Below the pieces are notes generated by a model. It saw only the letters and a program-made list of their open reading frames with translations, was not told the origin of the DNA and searched no databases. The position numbers and the translations under genes were made by a program. A stretch of 64,000 nt of DNA from Nonomuraea sp. MG754425 (GTDB lineage: Bacteria; Actinomycetota; Actinomycetes; Streptosporangiales; Streptosporangiaceae), in the NCBI RefSeq assembly GCF_021699195.1, contig NZ_SSXE01000028.1, positions 58,113 through 122,112 on the forward strand, read 5' to 3'. Shown here piece after piece: positions 7,804-15,452 of this stretch (positions are counted from its first letter, which is position 1; every line of letters begins with the position of its first letter).

Positions 7804-8999
7804 GACTCGACCTTGGCTACCTCGGACTCTGTCATCAGCCCGACGTTCGCCTCGACGAACGCCGCCGCCTCCGCGCGCCACGGCTGCGGGATCTCGTCGA
7901 GGGCCGGCGGGTAGCAGCGCTCCAGCCAGCTCGTGGCCGCCTCCGAGACGTCGAAGTGGTCGAGCACCGGGGCGAACAGCGTGTCCTCGATGCCGGGGAC
8001 GCGCGCCAGCCCGTACTGGATCATCTCCTGGCCCCCGTACGGCGGCTTCTGGAGGTACTTGCGGGCCTGGGGGCGGTCGGCGGTGATCGGCGTGTCCAGC
8101 GGGCGGCGCTCCACGGCCGCCTGGATGAGCTCCTTGTACAGGCACTTGGCGCAGGTGCGGCACGGGCCGTCGGTGCCGCGCAGGCACCAGCGCACCTGGT
8201 CCCTGAGCGGGGAGCCCAGGGCCACGCGCATGGTCACGGCCTCGCTCACGCCGCCCACGGGGAGCACGATGTGCACGCCCGCCGCCGCGAACAGTCGGCC
8301 CCACCTGCCGTGGGGGGACCACATGGGGTTGTCGGGGGTGAAGCGCCACAGGTACCGGCCGCCGCCGAGCCAGCGCGAGCCCATCTCGTAGCCGAAGCCC
8401 AGGCCGCCGAGGTCGAGCCGGTCGGCCAGGAGCAACGCCCCGGCGGCCACCGCGTGGTGCTCGGGGTAACCGGGGCGGGGCTCGGCGAGGGTGTACTCCA
8501 GGTCGGAGGTGACGACGCTCAGCTCGCGTCCGGTCTGGGCGGCCAGCTTGGCCAGCACGTCCGAGCGGTAGTGGGGCCAGCGGTTCGGGACGCGCGGGTG
8601 GGCGACCCGGCGGAAGTGCACGAACGGGGCGTCGGGGAAGATCGTGGCCGCCGCCACGGAGTCCGCGCCACCACTGTAGGAGATCGCCAGCCTGGACCCC
8701 GGCGTGCGGGGCTCGGCGCCCACCGGCCCGGCCTCGACGCCCCAGCCGTCGTGCAGCGCCCGCGCCACCTCCGCCGAGACGGCCCGGTCGAAGGTGATCC
8801 GCTTCCTGGTCCAGGGGGCCACGACCGTCCAGGCGGCGACGGCGAACAGGTCGGGGTGCGCGTCGTCGGGGACGCCGCCGACGGAGCAGGAGTTGATGGC
8901 CAGCTTGATCGGGTACTCGTCGGAGGCCCGGCCGGTGATCTCGTCCTCCGGGTCGAGGCGGAAGCTCAGGCTCGCGCCGGGAGCCCAGGTCACGCGCAC
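7788..8999 (-). CDS. PP-loop (ATP pyrophosphatase-type) protein, DUF6395-like
   Basis: 403 aa. An SGGADS motif (LAISYSGGADSVAAATIF, about 110-127) is the signature of the PP-loop/HUP superfamily, whose members adenylate a substrate using ATP (asparagine synthetase, tRNA thiolases, NAD and queuosine enzymes). Further on is a possible metal or Fe-S cluster site CRTCAKCLYKE (about 280-290). The whole-protein match is to an uncharacterised actinobacterial family (my recollection is DUF6395); no substrate is known to me. GTG 8999 overlaps the coiled-coil gene stop by 10 nt, and its own stop overlaps the M55 gene by 16 nt. The tight coupling suggests that it modifies, or makes, what the peptidase and oxidase handle (inference). 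Confidence 0.75.
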   Translation of the reverse strand: MRVTWAPGASLSFRLDPEDEITGRASDEYPIKLAINSCSVGGVPDDAHPDLFAVAAWTVVAPWTRKRITFDRAVSAEVARALHDGWGVEAGPVGAEPRTPGSRLAISYSGGADSVAAATIFPDAPFVHFRRVAHPRVPNRWPHYRSDVLAKLAAQTGRELSVVTSDLEYTLAEPRPGYPEHHAVAAGALLLADRLDLGGLGFGYEMGSRWLGGGRYLWRFTPDNPMWSPHGRWGRLFAAAGVHIVLPVGGVSEAVTMRVALGSPLRDQVRWCLRGTDGPCRTCAKCLYKELIQAAVERRPLDTPITADRPQARKYLQKPPYGGQEMIQYGLARVPGIEDTLFAPVLDHFDVSEAATSWLERCYPPALDEIPQPWRAEAAAFVEANVGLMTESEVAKVESWGNA

Positions 9000-9370
9000 G
9001 GTTGCCCCTCGGGCCGCTCCCCCGGCCGGCCCGGCTCGTCGCGCCGGTCGCGCAGGCCGTCGATGGCCTGCCAGACCAGGACCTCGTTCTGCAGGACGCC
9101 GTCCAGCGCCTTGGCCGTCTCCTGGGCCAGCCGATGGGCGTCCTCCACCTTCGCCTTGAGCGCGGGGTCAGGCTTGGCGGGGGCCGCCGGGCGGGCCTTG
9201 CGCAGCCGTTCGACCTCGTTCTGCAAGGTCGCCATCTCCCGCCTGAGTGTCTGGACCTCCCACAGCGCGTCCCGGATGTCCTGGCGGTGATCGGCGATCG
9301 AGATGTAGCGGGAGTCGAACCACGTGCGCACGGCCTTTCTGAGCCGGGCAGGGACGGGGGCGCGCATCAT
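8990..9370 (-). CDS. Small coiled-coil protein, unknown function
   Basis: 126 aa from ATG 9370 (MMRAPVPARLRKAVRTWFDSR). An N-terminal basic segment and a RYISIADHRQDIRDALWEV stretch lead into a heptad-rich coiled coil (LRREMATLQNEVERLRKA), an Ala-Pro-Lys hinge and a second helix (LAQETAKALDGVLQNEVLVW). I do not recognise the family. It heads the operon: its stop overlaps the PP-loop gene start by 10 nt. It may be an oligomerisation or partner subunit of that protein (inference). An upstream in-frame TTG (9391) exists but has no obvious ribosome-binding site. Confidence 0.65.
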   Translation of the reverse strand: MMRAPVPARLRKAVRTWFDSRYISIADHRQDIRDALWEVQTLRREMATLQNEVERLRKARPAAPAKPDPALKAKVEDAHRLAQETAKALDGVLQNEVLVWQAIDGLRDRRDEPGRPGERPEGQPCA

Positions 9371-9523
9371 GGAAGGCCACCATAGTGGCAAACCCCTATG
9401 GACATGGACGAGCCATCACGAATGCGTTGGCTTCTCATTCTCCCCGTGAGCCCGGCCTATCGGCGATACCTATCTCCGGAAAGATCGAGCACAGAGTGTG
9501 CGTGCCTGATAACGTTCCGCGAC

Positions 9524-10351
9524 ATGCCCTCCCCCGAGCGCGATGCGTTGAACGCCCTGTTTCACGCCCGGCCCTCACTCGCGGTCGACCTGCTGAACGA
9601 CGTGTTCGACATCGAGCTGTCCTCCGACACCCTGGTCGAGGTGACACCGGCCGGCGAGTCCGGGCCGCTCCCCCTGGCCTGGGGCGAGCCGGAGCACGGC
9701 GTCATCGTGGAGTTGCAGCGCACCGTGTCCGAGGAGGACCGGCAGGGCTGGGCGCGGCGCAGCGCCGCGTTATGGCTGCGGCTCAAGCGGCCGGTGCTGG
9801 TGCTGGTGCTCGCCCCCGACGCCTGGATCTGCGACTGGGCGGCCCAGCCCGTCGTCACGAGCCTGCCCGGCTACGTGCTGCATCCGCTCGTCGTCGGCCC
9901 CGAGCAGGTGGCGCCCATCGCCGATCCCGCGCAGGCCGCCGAGTGCCTGGAGCTGACCGTGCTGTCGGTGCTGGCCCACGGGAGCGAGGAGGGCGTCGTG
10001 GAGACGTTCCTCGCGGCGCTGTCGAAGACCGAGGAGAGCCGCGGCACCCGCTACTACGAGTACGCCTACCGCCTGGCCTCCACCGGCGTCCGGCGGGCCC
10101 TGGAGGAGATCATGTCGTCCGACGCGTGGCCGGTCCACAGCCCCTTCGCCCGCGAACACTTCAGCCGGGGCCGCCTGGCCGGGCTCTGCGAGGGTAAAGC
10201 GCGGGCCGTGCTGGCCGTGCTCCGCGCGCGGGGCGTCAGCGTGTCCGACGACGCGCTGACGACCATCACCTCGTGCGTCGACCAGGAGCAGCTCGACCGG
10301 TGGGCACACCGCGCGGCCACCGCCCTGACCGTCGACGAGCTGTTCGCCTGA
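9524..10351 (+). CDS. Rpn/YhgA-like PD-(D/E)XK-type protein (hypothetical)
   Basis: 275 aa from ATG 9524 (MPSPERDALNALFHARPSL); an upstream in-frame ATG at 9398 adds residues unlike the family. The organisation matches a common actinobacterial family: an N-terminal helical part, then a VIVELQRTVSEEDRQGWARR core where the Glu-x-Gln and downstream Trp/Arg resemble the degenerate PD-(D/E)XK site of Rpn/YhgA proteins, then FAREHFSRGRLAGLCEGKARAVL and an HTH-like tail ending TALTVDELFA. Rpn proteins promote recombination and cleave DNA in E. coli; activity here is only inferred. It is transcribed divergently from the PP-loop operon, with about 150 bases between. Confidence 0.6.
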   Translation: MPSPERDALNALFHARPSLAVDLLNDVFDIELSSDTLVEVTPAGESGPLPLAWGEPEHGVIVELQRTVSEEDRQGWARRSAALWLRLKRPVLVLVLAPDAWICDWAAQPVVTSLPGYVLHPLVVGPEQVAPIADPAQAAECLELTVLSVLAHGSEEGVVETFLAALSKTEESRGTRYYEYAYRLASTGVRRALEEIMSSDAWPVHSPFAREHFSRGRLAGLCEGKARAVLAVLRARGVSVSDDALTTITSCVDQEQLDRWAHRAATALTVDELFA

Positions 10352-10365
10352 CCCGCCCAGCGCCC

Positions 10366-10392
10366 GGGGCCCGCCGGAGCGCGGCGGACCCC
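10366..10392. terminator. Hairpin between convergent genes
   Basis: Arms GGGGCCCGCCG (10366-10376) and CGGCGGACCCC (10382-10392) pair over 11 positions with one mismatch and a 5-base loop. It lies between the stop of the Rpn-like gene and the convergent enoyl-CoA hydratase stop. There is no U-tract, as is common in high-GC actinobacteria; it probably serves both directions. Confidence 0.6.
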
Positions 10393-10398
10393 AGCCGG

Positions 10399-11172
10399 TC
10401 AACGGCCGGTGAACCTGGGCTTGGACTTCTCCGCGAACGCCCGCAGCCCGATCCTGGCGTCGTCGGTGGCGAACAACCCGGAGAACTGCAGCCGCTCGAT
10501 CTCCAGCCCCGTGCCGAGATCGGTCTCCAGCCCCTGGTCCACGGCCCGCTTGGCGGCGCGCAGCGCCACGGCGGGCCCGCCCACGAAGGTCGCCGCCCAC
10601 TCCAGGGCCGCGGTGTAGACCTGCTCGTCCGGCACCACGCGATCGACCAGCCCGATCGCCAGCGCCTCGGCGGCGGGCACGTGACGCCCGGTGAAGATGA
10701 GGTCCTTGGCACGGGCCGGCCCGACGAGACGGGGCAGCCGCTGGGTGCCGCCCGCCCCCGGGATGATGCCGAGCAGGATCTCCGGCTGCCCCAGCTTCGC
10801 CGACTCGCCCGCGACCCTGAAGTCGGCGCACAGGGCCAGCTCACAGCCGCCGCCCAGCGCGTAGCCGGCGATGGCGGCGATGACCGGCTTGCCGATCCCG
10901 GCGACCGCGGTGAAGCAGCCCTGCAGCGCGCCGGAGTGGGCGGCCATCTCGGCGTACGACATGCCGGCCAGCTCTTTGATGTCCACGCCCGCGGCGAACA
11001 CCCGCTCCCCTCCGTACAGGATCACCGCCTGCACCTGAGGATCGGCGTCCACGATGCCTGCCGCCTCGGCCAGTTCCGCCTGCACCTGGCCGTTGAGGGC
11101 GTTCATCTTCGGCCGGTCGAGACGGATCGTGGCGATCTGGTCGGCCACCTCGACGCTCACAAACTCACCCAT
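10399..11172 (-). CDS. Enoyl-CoA hydratase/isomerase family protein
   Basis: 257 aa, normal crotonase-fold length. The oxyanion-hole segments are [13 protein letters not shown] (about 55-70) and [19 protein letters not shown] (about 98-116); the acidic residues near [25 protein letters not shown] fit a hydratase rather than a mere isomerase. It would add water to 2-enoyl-CoA in beta-oxidation or a related pathway. It is single, divergent from the HesB-like gene, and ends against the Rpn-like gene across a shared hairpin. Chain-length preference cannot be told. Confidence 0.9.
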   Translation of the reverse strand: MGEFVSVEVADQIATIRLDRPKMNALNGQVQAELAEAAGIVDADPQVQAVILYGGERVFAAGVDIKELAGMSYAEMAAHSGALQGCFTAVAGIGKPVIAAIAGYALGGGCELALCADFRVAGESAKLGQPEILLGIIPGAGGTQRLPRLVGPARAKDLIFTGRHVPAAEALAIGLVDRVVPDEQVYTAALEWAATFVGGPAVALRAAKRAVDQGLETDLGTGLEIERLQFSGLFATDDARIGLRAFAEKSKPRFTGR

Positions 11173-11331
11173 GTGATCGAACCTAACAGGCGATCACCGT
11201 GTCGCGGCGGACCTGACCGCCTCCACCGGTTTCCGGCCGCGCGCGACCGGGGCCGGGGCGGCCGGCCGCCGGAGTTTGGGCCCCCGGACGCGGGGGAGGC
11301 GGAGTGCCTCGGACAGGAGAAGGAGCAGGTC

Positions 11332-11616
11332 ATGCTGACATTGACCGACAACGCGGTGATCGCCATCCGTGACCTCATGGGTGGCGAGGGCGTGCCCGCG
11401 GAGGCGGGCCTGCGCATCTCGCCGAAGGCCGACGAGGCGGGCGCGCTGGAGGTCGCGCTGGCCAGCACCCCGCAGGCCGGTGACCAGGTGGTGGTGCACG
11501 AGGGCGTGCGCGTGTTCGTCGCCGAGGACGCGGTGCGGATCCTCGACGACAAGTCGCTGGACGCCCTGGTGGGCGGCACCGGGCAGCCCGCGTTCCGCCT
11601 CGACCGGCGGGCCTGA
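11332..11616 (+). CDS. HesB/IscA-like small protein lacking cysteines
   Basis: 94 aa from ATG 11332, behind a strong AGGAGAAGGAG site. The order of segments (LTDNAVIAIRDLM, AGLRISPKADEAGALEVALA, VHEGVRVFVAEDAVRILDDK) is that of HesB/IscA-type proteins annotated as Fe-S assembly proteins in actinobacteria. True A-type carriers use three conserved cysteines; this protein has none, so it cannot carry a cluster in the classical way. It is monocistronic and divergent from enoyl-CoA hydratase. Its stop codon lies in a 13-bp tandem repeat. Confidence 0.75.
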   Translation: MLTLTDNAVIAIRDLMGGEGVPAEAGLRISPKADEAGALEVALASTPQAGDQVVVHEGVRVFVAEDAVRILDDKSLDALVGGTGQPAFRLDRRA

Positions 11617-11641
11617 CCGGCGGGCCTGATCAGCGGGCCTG
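11603..11641. repeat. 13-bp tandem repeat across the HesB-like stop codon
   Basis: ACCGGCGGGCCTG occurs twice identically (11603-11615, 11616-11628) and a third time with 11 of 13 matches (11629-11641). The TGA stop spans the first junction, and the array reaches to within 2 bases of the convergent rhodanese-CBS gene stop. Confidence 0.85.
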
Positions 11642-11642
11642 G

Positions 11643-12329
11643 TCAGCCCTGGTCGGAGTCGCTCTCGGGCGGGCGGGTGTCGCCGAGGCCGAACAGGCCC
11701 ACCAGCGTCCCGTCCGAGCGGGTGACCACCACGTGGTCCACCTTCGCCCGGTCCATGCGCCGGACCAGGGGCTGGAGCTCCTCACTCGGCCGCACCGTGG
11801 TGGCGCCGACCCGCATCGCGCTCTCGGCGGTGTCGTCGAGGTCGACGCCCTTCAGCTCGCGTGAGCCGATGACGCCCTGGACGACGTCGTCCTCGTCCAC
11901 GATGACGGCCAGCCCGGCGGGGTCGGCGATGATGCGCTCGGTCAGCGCGCCGAGCGGGTCCTCCAGCGTGGCGGTGATCGGGTCCCTGCGCACGTTCCTG
12001 GACACCAGGGCGGCGTGTCCGTCGTACGGCAGGTCGGCGGACAGCCAGTCCATCTTGCCCGCGCCGTAGTCGTAGACCTCGGCGAACCCGAGCCGGTCGA
12101 GGCGGTGCGCGGCGCGCGGGCTCAGGTCGCAGAGCGCGTCGTGGCAGTAGACGATGACCGGGCGCCCCGGCTCCAGCCCCGCCCCGCCGTCGATGCGGCC
12201 CAGCGGCAGGTTGACGGCGCGCGGCAGGTGCGCCCACTCGAACTCGCGTTCCGGCAGCACCTCGACGAGCTGCGCGCCCTGTTCGGCGAGCAGGTCCTGG
12301 ACGGCCTCGCGGCCGATGATTGTGGCCAT
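11643..12329 (-). CDS. Rhodanese-like domain plus CBS-domain pair protein
   Basis: 228 aa from ATG 12329, which follows GAGGAGGTC. Residues 1-100 form a rhodanese domain: FEWAHLPRAVNLPLGRID, then the loop VIVYCHDALCDLSPRAAHRL with the likely persulfide-forming Cys, then GAGKMDWLSADLP. Residues 110-215 hold a CBS pair (VSRNVRRDPITATLEDP; VDHVVVTRSDGTLVGLFGL), which usually binds adenyl nucleotides. Known roles are sulfur transfer or detoxification with nucleotide sensing; the actual substrate is unknown. It converges on the HesB-like gene and is divergent from the PHP hydrolase. Confidence 0.85.
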   Translation of the reverse strand: MATIIGREAVQDLLAEQGAQLVEVLPEREFEWAHLPRAVNLPLGRIDGGAGLEPGRPVIVYCHDALCDLSPRAAHRLDRLGFAEVYDYGAGKMDWLSADLPYDGHAALVSRNVRRDPITATLEDPLGALTERIIADPAGLAVIVDEDDVVQGVIGSRELKGVDLDDTAESAMRVGATTVRPSEELQPLVRRMDRAKVDHVVVTRSDGTLVGLFGLGDTRPPESDSDQG

Positions 12330-12410
12330 GACCTCCTCGTACCCGAGATGGGGGGACACAGCGGACGTTTCATGTCACGATGACGGCGCGTCCTCTTCAG
12401 GGAGTATCCG

Positions 12411-14429
12411 ATGTGTGACGATGTGCTACTACCGCCCGCCGTCGCCGCCGCTCTGGCGGAGTACCGGGCGCTGCGGAACGCCTACGACGTCCGCTGGGGC
12501 GAACCGCCCCTGAGCTACGTGGTCCAGGCCAGGGCCACCGTTTTCCTCGACAACCGCTACGGCTACTGGGCGGCGGGGCTGCGGCAGGCGGCCGAGCTGC
12601 ACCCGGAGACGGCCGAGGAGGACCTGGAGGACCATCTCGGCGAGGTGGACCCCGACCGGGTCGTGCGCGACGCCCTCGACGGCGACGTACTGGACAACCT
12701 GGCCGCGCTGCGGCTGACCCCCGAGGGGACCCGGCTGGCGGCCGACACGCGGGTGGTGCTGGGCGACGGCCCGTTCCGCACGGCGCTGCTGCTCGACTCC
12801 GGCAGGGACGAGCCGGTCACCGTGGTCGTGGACGGCGTCCCGTACGAGGTCGGCCCGCGCGGCGCGAAGATCGTCGAGGTGGCGGAGTCCGTGGTGGTGG
12901 ACGGGCGGCCGGTCGATCTGTCCCCGCTGAGCAGGCGGGCGGAGCCGGCGACGCTCAGGGTGCGGGCCGGGTTCCCGTGCCGGTGGAGCGTCACCGGGGC
13001 GAACGGGCAGGGCTGGTATCCCGACGGCGCGCCACCCAAGCGGGACGCGCACCGGCGGCCGTACTTCCACGGCGACGACCTCGTGCTCACCGTGCCCGCC
13101 GAGCCGGTCACCGTGACCGTGACGAGGGGCATGGAGTACACCTCCGCCGAGATCGCGCTGACCCCCGAGGCGGGCGCGGAGAGCCTGGTGGAGCTGGCCC
13201 CCGAGCGGCTCTACAACGCCGCCGCGCGTGGCTGGTACGGCGGCGACCTGCACGTCCACCTCAACTGGATGGGCGAGGAGCCGGCCGCGCCCGCCCTGGC
13301 CGCGGCGGCGCAGCACGGCGAGGACCTGCACGTGCTCAACCTCGTGGCGGGCAACGTGTCCGGCGAGCGCGTCTACGACGTGGAGGCGCTGGAGCACTGG
13401 GCGGGCGAGGACCTGCCGTGGTCCGACGAACGCCACCTGGCCAGGCTCGGCGTCGAGTACCGCAACGACGTACTCGGCCACTGCACCGCGTTCGGGCTGC
13501 GCGAGCCGCCGGGCCGCTACCACACGGGTTTCCACGGCACGGCCGACTGGCCGCCGAACTCGGTGGCGCTGGCGGAGTTGCGCGAGCTGGGCGGGGTGAC
13601 GAGTTACGGGCACCCGTTCCACACGCCGTTCGGCGACGACGACCCGCCGGATGTGGTGCTCGACCGGGGGCGCTCCTGCGCGGCCAGGGAGATCGTGGCC
13701 GACGCCGCGCTCGGCCTGATCGACACCCTCGACGTGCTCAACCACTCCTCGATCGCGGGCACCGCCGCCGTCTACCGCCGCCTGATCGGCGCGGGGAACA
13801 GGCTGGCGGTCACGGCCGGGACCGACGCCGTGCTGTCGTTCTGCCGCCGCGGCACCGCCTCCAGCCCGCCCGGCTGGGAACGCGTGTACGCGAACGTCGC
13901 CGGCCCGCTCACCGCCGAGGCGTACGCCGAGGCGATCCTGCTCGGCCGCACGTTCGCGACCACCGGGCCGTGGCTGGAGCTGACCGTGAACGGGCACGGC
14001 CCGGGAGAGACGCTGGAGCTCGCCCCCGGGCAGCGGGTGGAGGTCACGCTCTCCTCGGTCGGGCCGGAGGTCGAGACGCTGGAGCTGCGTACCGCGGACG
14101 GCGTGCTGGCGCAGGGACCGCCCGGCCGGCTGACGGCGTCGCTGGCGGTGGACCGGCCGACGTACGTGGTCGCCGTCGCCTCCGGCGGGCCGCATCCGCG
14201 CAGCATGCACCGCACCGGCGCGCACGCCCACACCAGCCCGGTCTACCTGGACGTCGCGGGCTCGCACGTGGCCAGGCGGGAGGACGTGCTCTGGTGCCTG
14301 GCGTGGCTGGACCGGCTGGAGGTGCTGCTGCGCCGGTTCGGCACGTTCGAGGCTCCTGAGCAGCTCGAAGACCATCTGGAGCTGTACGCGCGGGCGCGGG
14401 AGGTCTATCGGCGGCGGCTCACGCCGTGA
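12411..14429 (+). CDS. CehA/McbA-family PHP-type metallohydrolase
   Basis: 672 aa. A long N-terminal beta-rich region (1-270) precedes a PHP metallohydrolase core: WYGGDLHVHLNW (about 277-288) with the first metal-binding histidines, TSYGHPFHTPFGDDD, DVLNHSSIAG and LAVTAGTDAVLSF. The core ends near 540, followed by a beta-sandwich tail. CehA and McbA, known members, hydrolyse carbamate or ester pesticides such as carbaryl; here only the hydrolase chemistry is inferred. No signal peptide is visible. It stands alone on the plus strand, 81 bases from the divergent rhodanese gene. Confidence 0.8.
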   Translation: MCDDVLLPPAVAAALAEYRALRNAYDVRWGEPPLSYVVQARATVFLDNRYGYWAAGLRQAAELHPETAEEDLEDHLGEVDPDRVVRDALDGDVLDNLAALRLTPEGTRLAADTRVVLGDGPFRTALLLDSGRDEPVTVVVDGVPYEVGPRGAKIVEVAESVVVDGRPVDLSPLSRRAEPATLRVRAGFPCRWSVTGANGQGWYPDGAPPKRDAHRRPYFHGDDLVLTVPAEPVTVTVTRGMEYTSAEIALTPEAGAESLVELAPERLYNAAARGWYGGDLHVHLNWMGEEPAAPALAAAAQHGEDLHVLNLVAGNVSGERVYDVEALEHWAGEDLPWSDERHLARLGVEYRNDVLGHCTAFGLREPPGRYHTGFHGTADWPPNSVALAELRELGGVTSYGHPFHTPFGDDDPPDVVLDRGRSCAAREIVADAALGLIDTLDVLNHSSIAGTAAVYRRLIGAGNRLAVTAGTDAVLSFCRRGTASSPPGWERVYANVAGPLTAEAYAEAILLGRTFATTGPWLELTVNGHGPGETLELAPGQRVEVTLSSVGPEVETLELRTADGVLAQGPPGRLTASLAVDRPTYVVAVASGGPHPRSMHRTGAHAHTSPVYLDVAGSHVARREDVLWCLAWLDRLEVLLRRFGTFEAPEQLEDHLELYARAREVYRRRLTP

Positions 14430-14486
14430 CCGCGCACGCGGATCGGCTCCGTGCACGGTCAGGGTTAGGCTGCTGTGAGGAAGCCG

Positions 14487-15029
14487 ATGGACAAGCAGAG
14501 GGAAGGCGGCGAGCGCATGAGCGCGCCGGGCCATCTGACAGCGCAGACCGGAAGGAACCAGGCACAGGCCGGAGCGGACCAGGGGGTGCGGCCGGCCGAC
14601 GCGCTGGATCGCATGATCACCCTGGCGCGGGAGGCGCGTTCGGAGGAGACCTGGGCGTACGACGCGCTCAGCCGGTTCGTGGCGGGGTGCGCGGAGGGAC
14701 GGCTGGATCCGCTCGTGGCCGTCGCGGAGGGCTCCGGCGTGGACGCCGCGCGGGGGCGGCTGCTCGAGGTGCTCGACCAGATCGTGCACGCCGGTCATGA
14801 CGAGGGTTCGCTGCGGGCCGACGTCGGCACGGGTGACGTGGTGGGAGTGGTCGGGCTGCTCGTCAGGGCGTTGCCGACGGTGCCCGCCGGGGTGGGCGAG
14901 GAGTTGCGGGAGCGGGCGGTGCGGCTGGTGCTGGCGGGCATGCGCGCCCATCCGGCCCCGGTCCCGCCGGGCGAGCCGCTGACCGCCGACGCCCTGACCC
15001 GCCGCGCCACCGCCCCGCACGACCACTGA
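14487..15029 (+). CDS. TetR-like C-terminal effector domain lacking the HTH
   Basis: 180 aa from ATG 14487 (GAGGAA upstream); GTG 14475 and ATG 14517 are other in-frame starts. The first 40 residues are polar and disordered. The remainder (DALDRMITLAREARSEETW, ARGRLLEVLDQIVHAGHDEG, SLRADVGTGDVVGVVGLLVR) resembles the ligand/dimerisation domain of SbtR-type TetR regulators. No helix-turn-helix is present in front of it, even in the longest form, so it cannot bind DNA as a normal TetR. It may be a remnant or a dominant-negative partner. A strong terminator follows. Confidence 0.6.
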   Translation: MDKQREGGERMSAPGHLTAQTGRNQAQAGADQGVRPADALDRMITLAREARSEETWAYDALSRFVAGCAEGRLDPLVAVAEGSGVDAARGRLLEVLDQIVHAGHDEGSLRADVGTGDVVGVVGLLVRALPTVPAGVGEELRERAVRLVLAGMRAHPAPVPPGEPLTADALTRRATAPHDH

Positions 15030-15127
15030 CCGAGGCATCCGCTGACCGACCCCCGGCGGGCTCTGACCCGGGCGGATGCCGGCTCAGGTGGATGTTGATC
15101 GAGGTGTGGGGGTCCCGGAGATGTGAG

Positions 15128-15159
15128 ACGGCCCCGGCGGATGTCGCCGGGGCCGTTTT
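15128..15159 (+). terminator. Rho-independent terminator
   Basis: A perfect 12-bp stem, ACGGCCCCGGCG (15128-15139) with CGCCGGGGCCGT (15145-15156), has a 5-base loop and is followed by TTT. Orientation fits the TetR-like gene ending at 15029. Confidence 0.85.
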
Positions 15160-15170
15160 CCGGGTGATGG

Positions 15171-15452
15171 TCAGGTGGGCAGGCCGAGCCCGACCAGCCC
15201 GTCCGGCATGCCGCGCCGCACCGCCTGGACGATCTCCTCGTGCAGACCGGGCCCGGGATCGGCGGAGCCGCCCAGGGGGCTGCCCTCGATCTCGTACCAC
15301 TCGTCGGCGTCGAGGTACTGCACGCGTACCGTGATCTGGTCCCCGGTCACCACGGTCCGCACGGTCACCTCACCGGTGATGACGCCGACCTCCTCGGTCA
15401 TCACCCCGCCGGGACCGGCGACGACGCTGCTCTCGTAGGTCTCGGCGCTCAC
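15171..15452 (-). CDS. Small hypothetical protein coupled to the secreted nuclease
   Basis: 93 aa, acidic, from GTG 15452, which directly abuts the TGA stop of the nuclease gene (no gap). A beta-rich centre (VGVITGEVTVRTVVTGDQI, VRVQYLDADEWYEIEG) and a helical tail HEEIVQAVRRGMPDG are visible. I do not recognise the family. There is no signal peptide or membrane segment. Stop-to-start coupling suggests a function with the nuclease, for example protecting the producer; that is speculation. Confidence 0.6.
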   Translation of the reverse strand: MSAETYESSVVAGPGGVMTEEVGVITGEVTVRTVVTGDQITVRVQYLDADEWYEIEGSPLGGSADPGPGLHEEIVQAVRRGMPDGLVGLGLPT

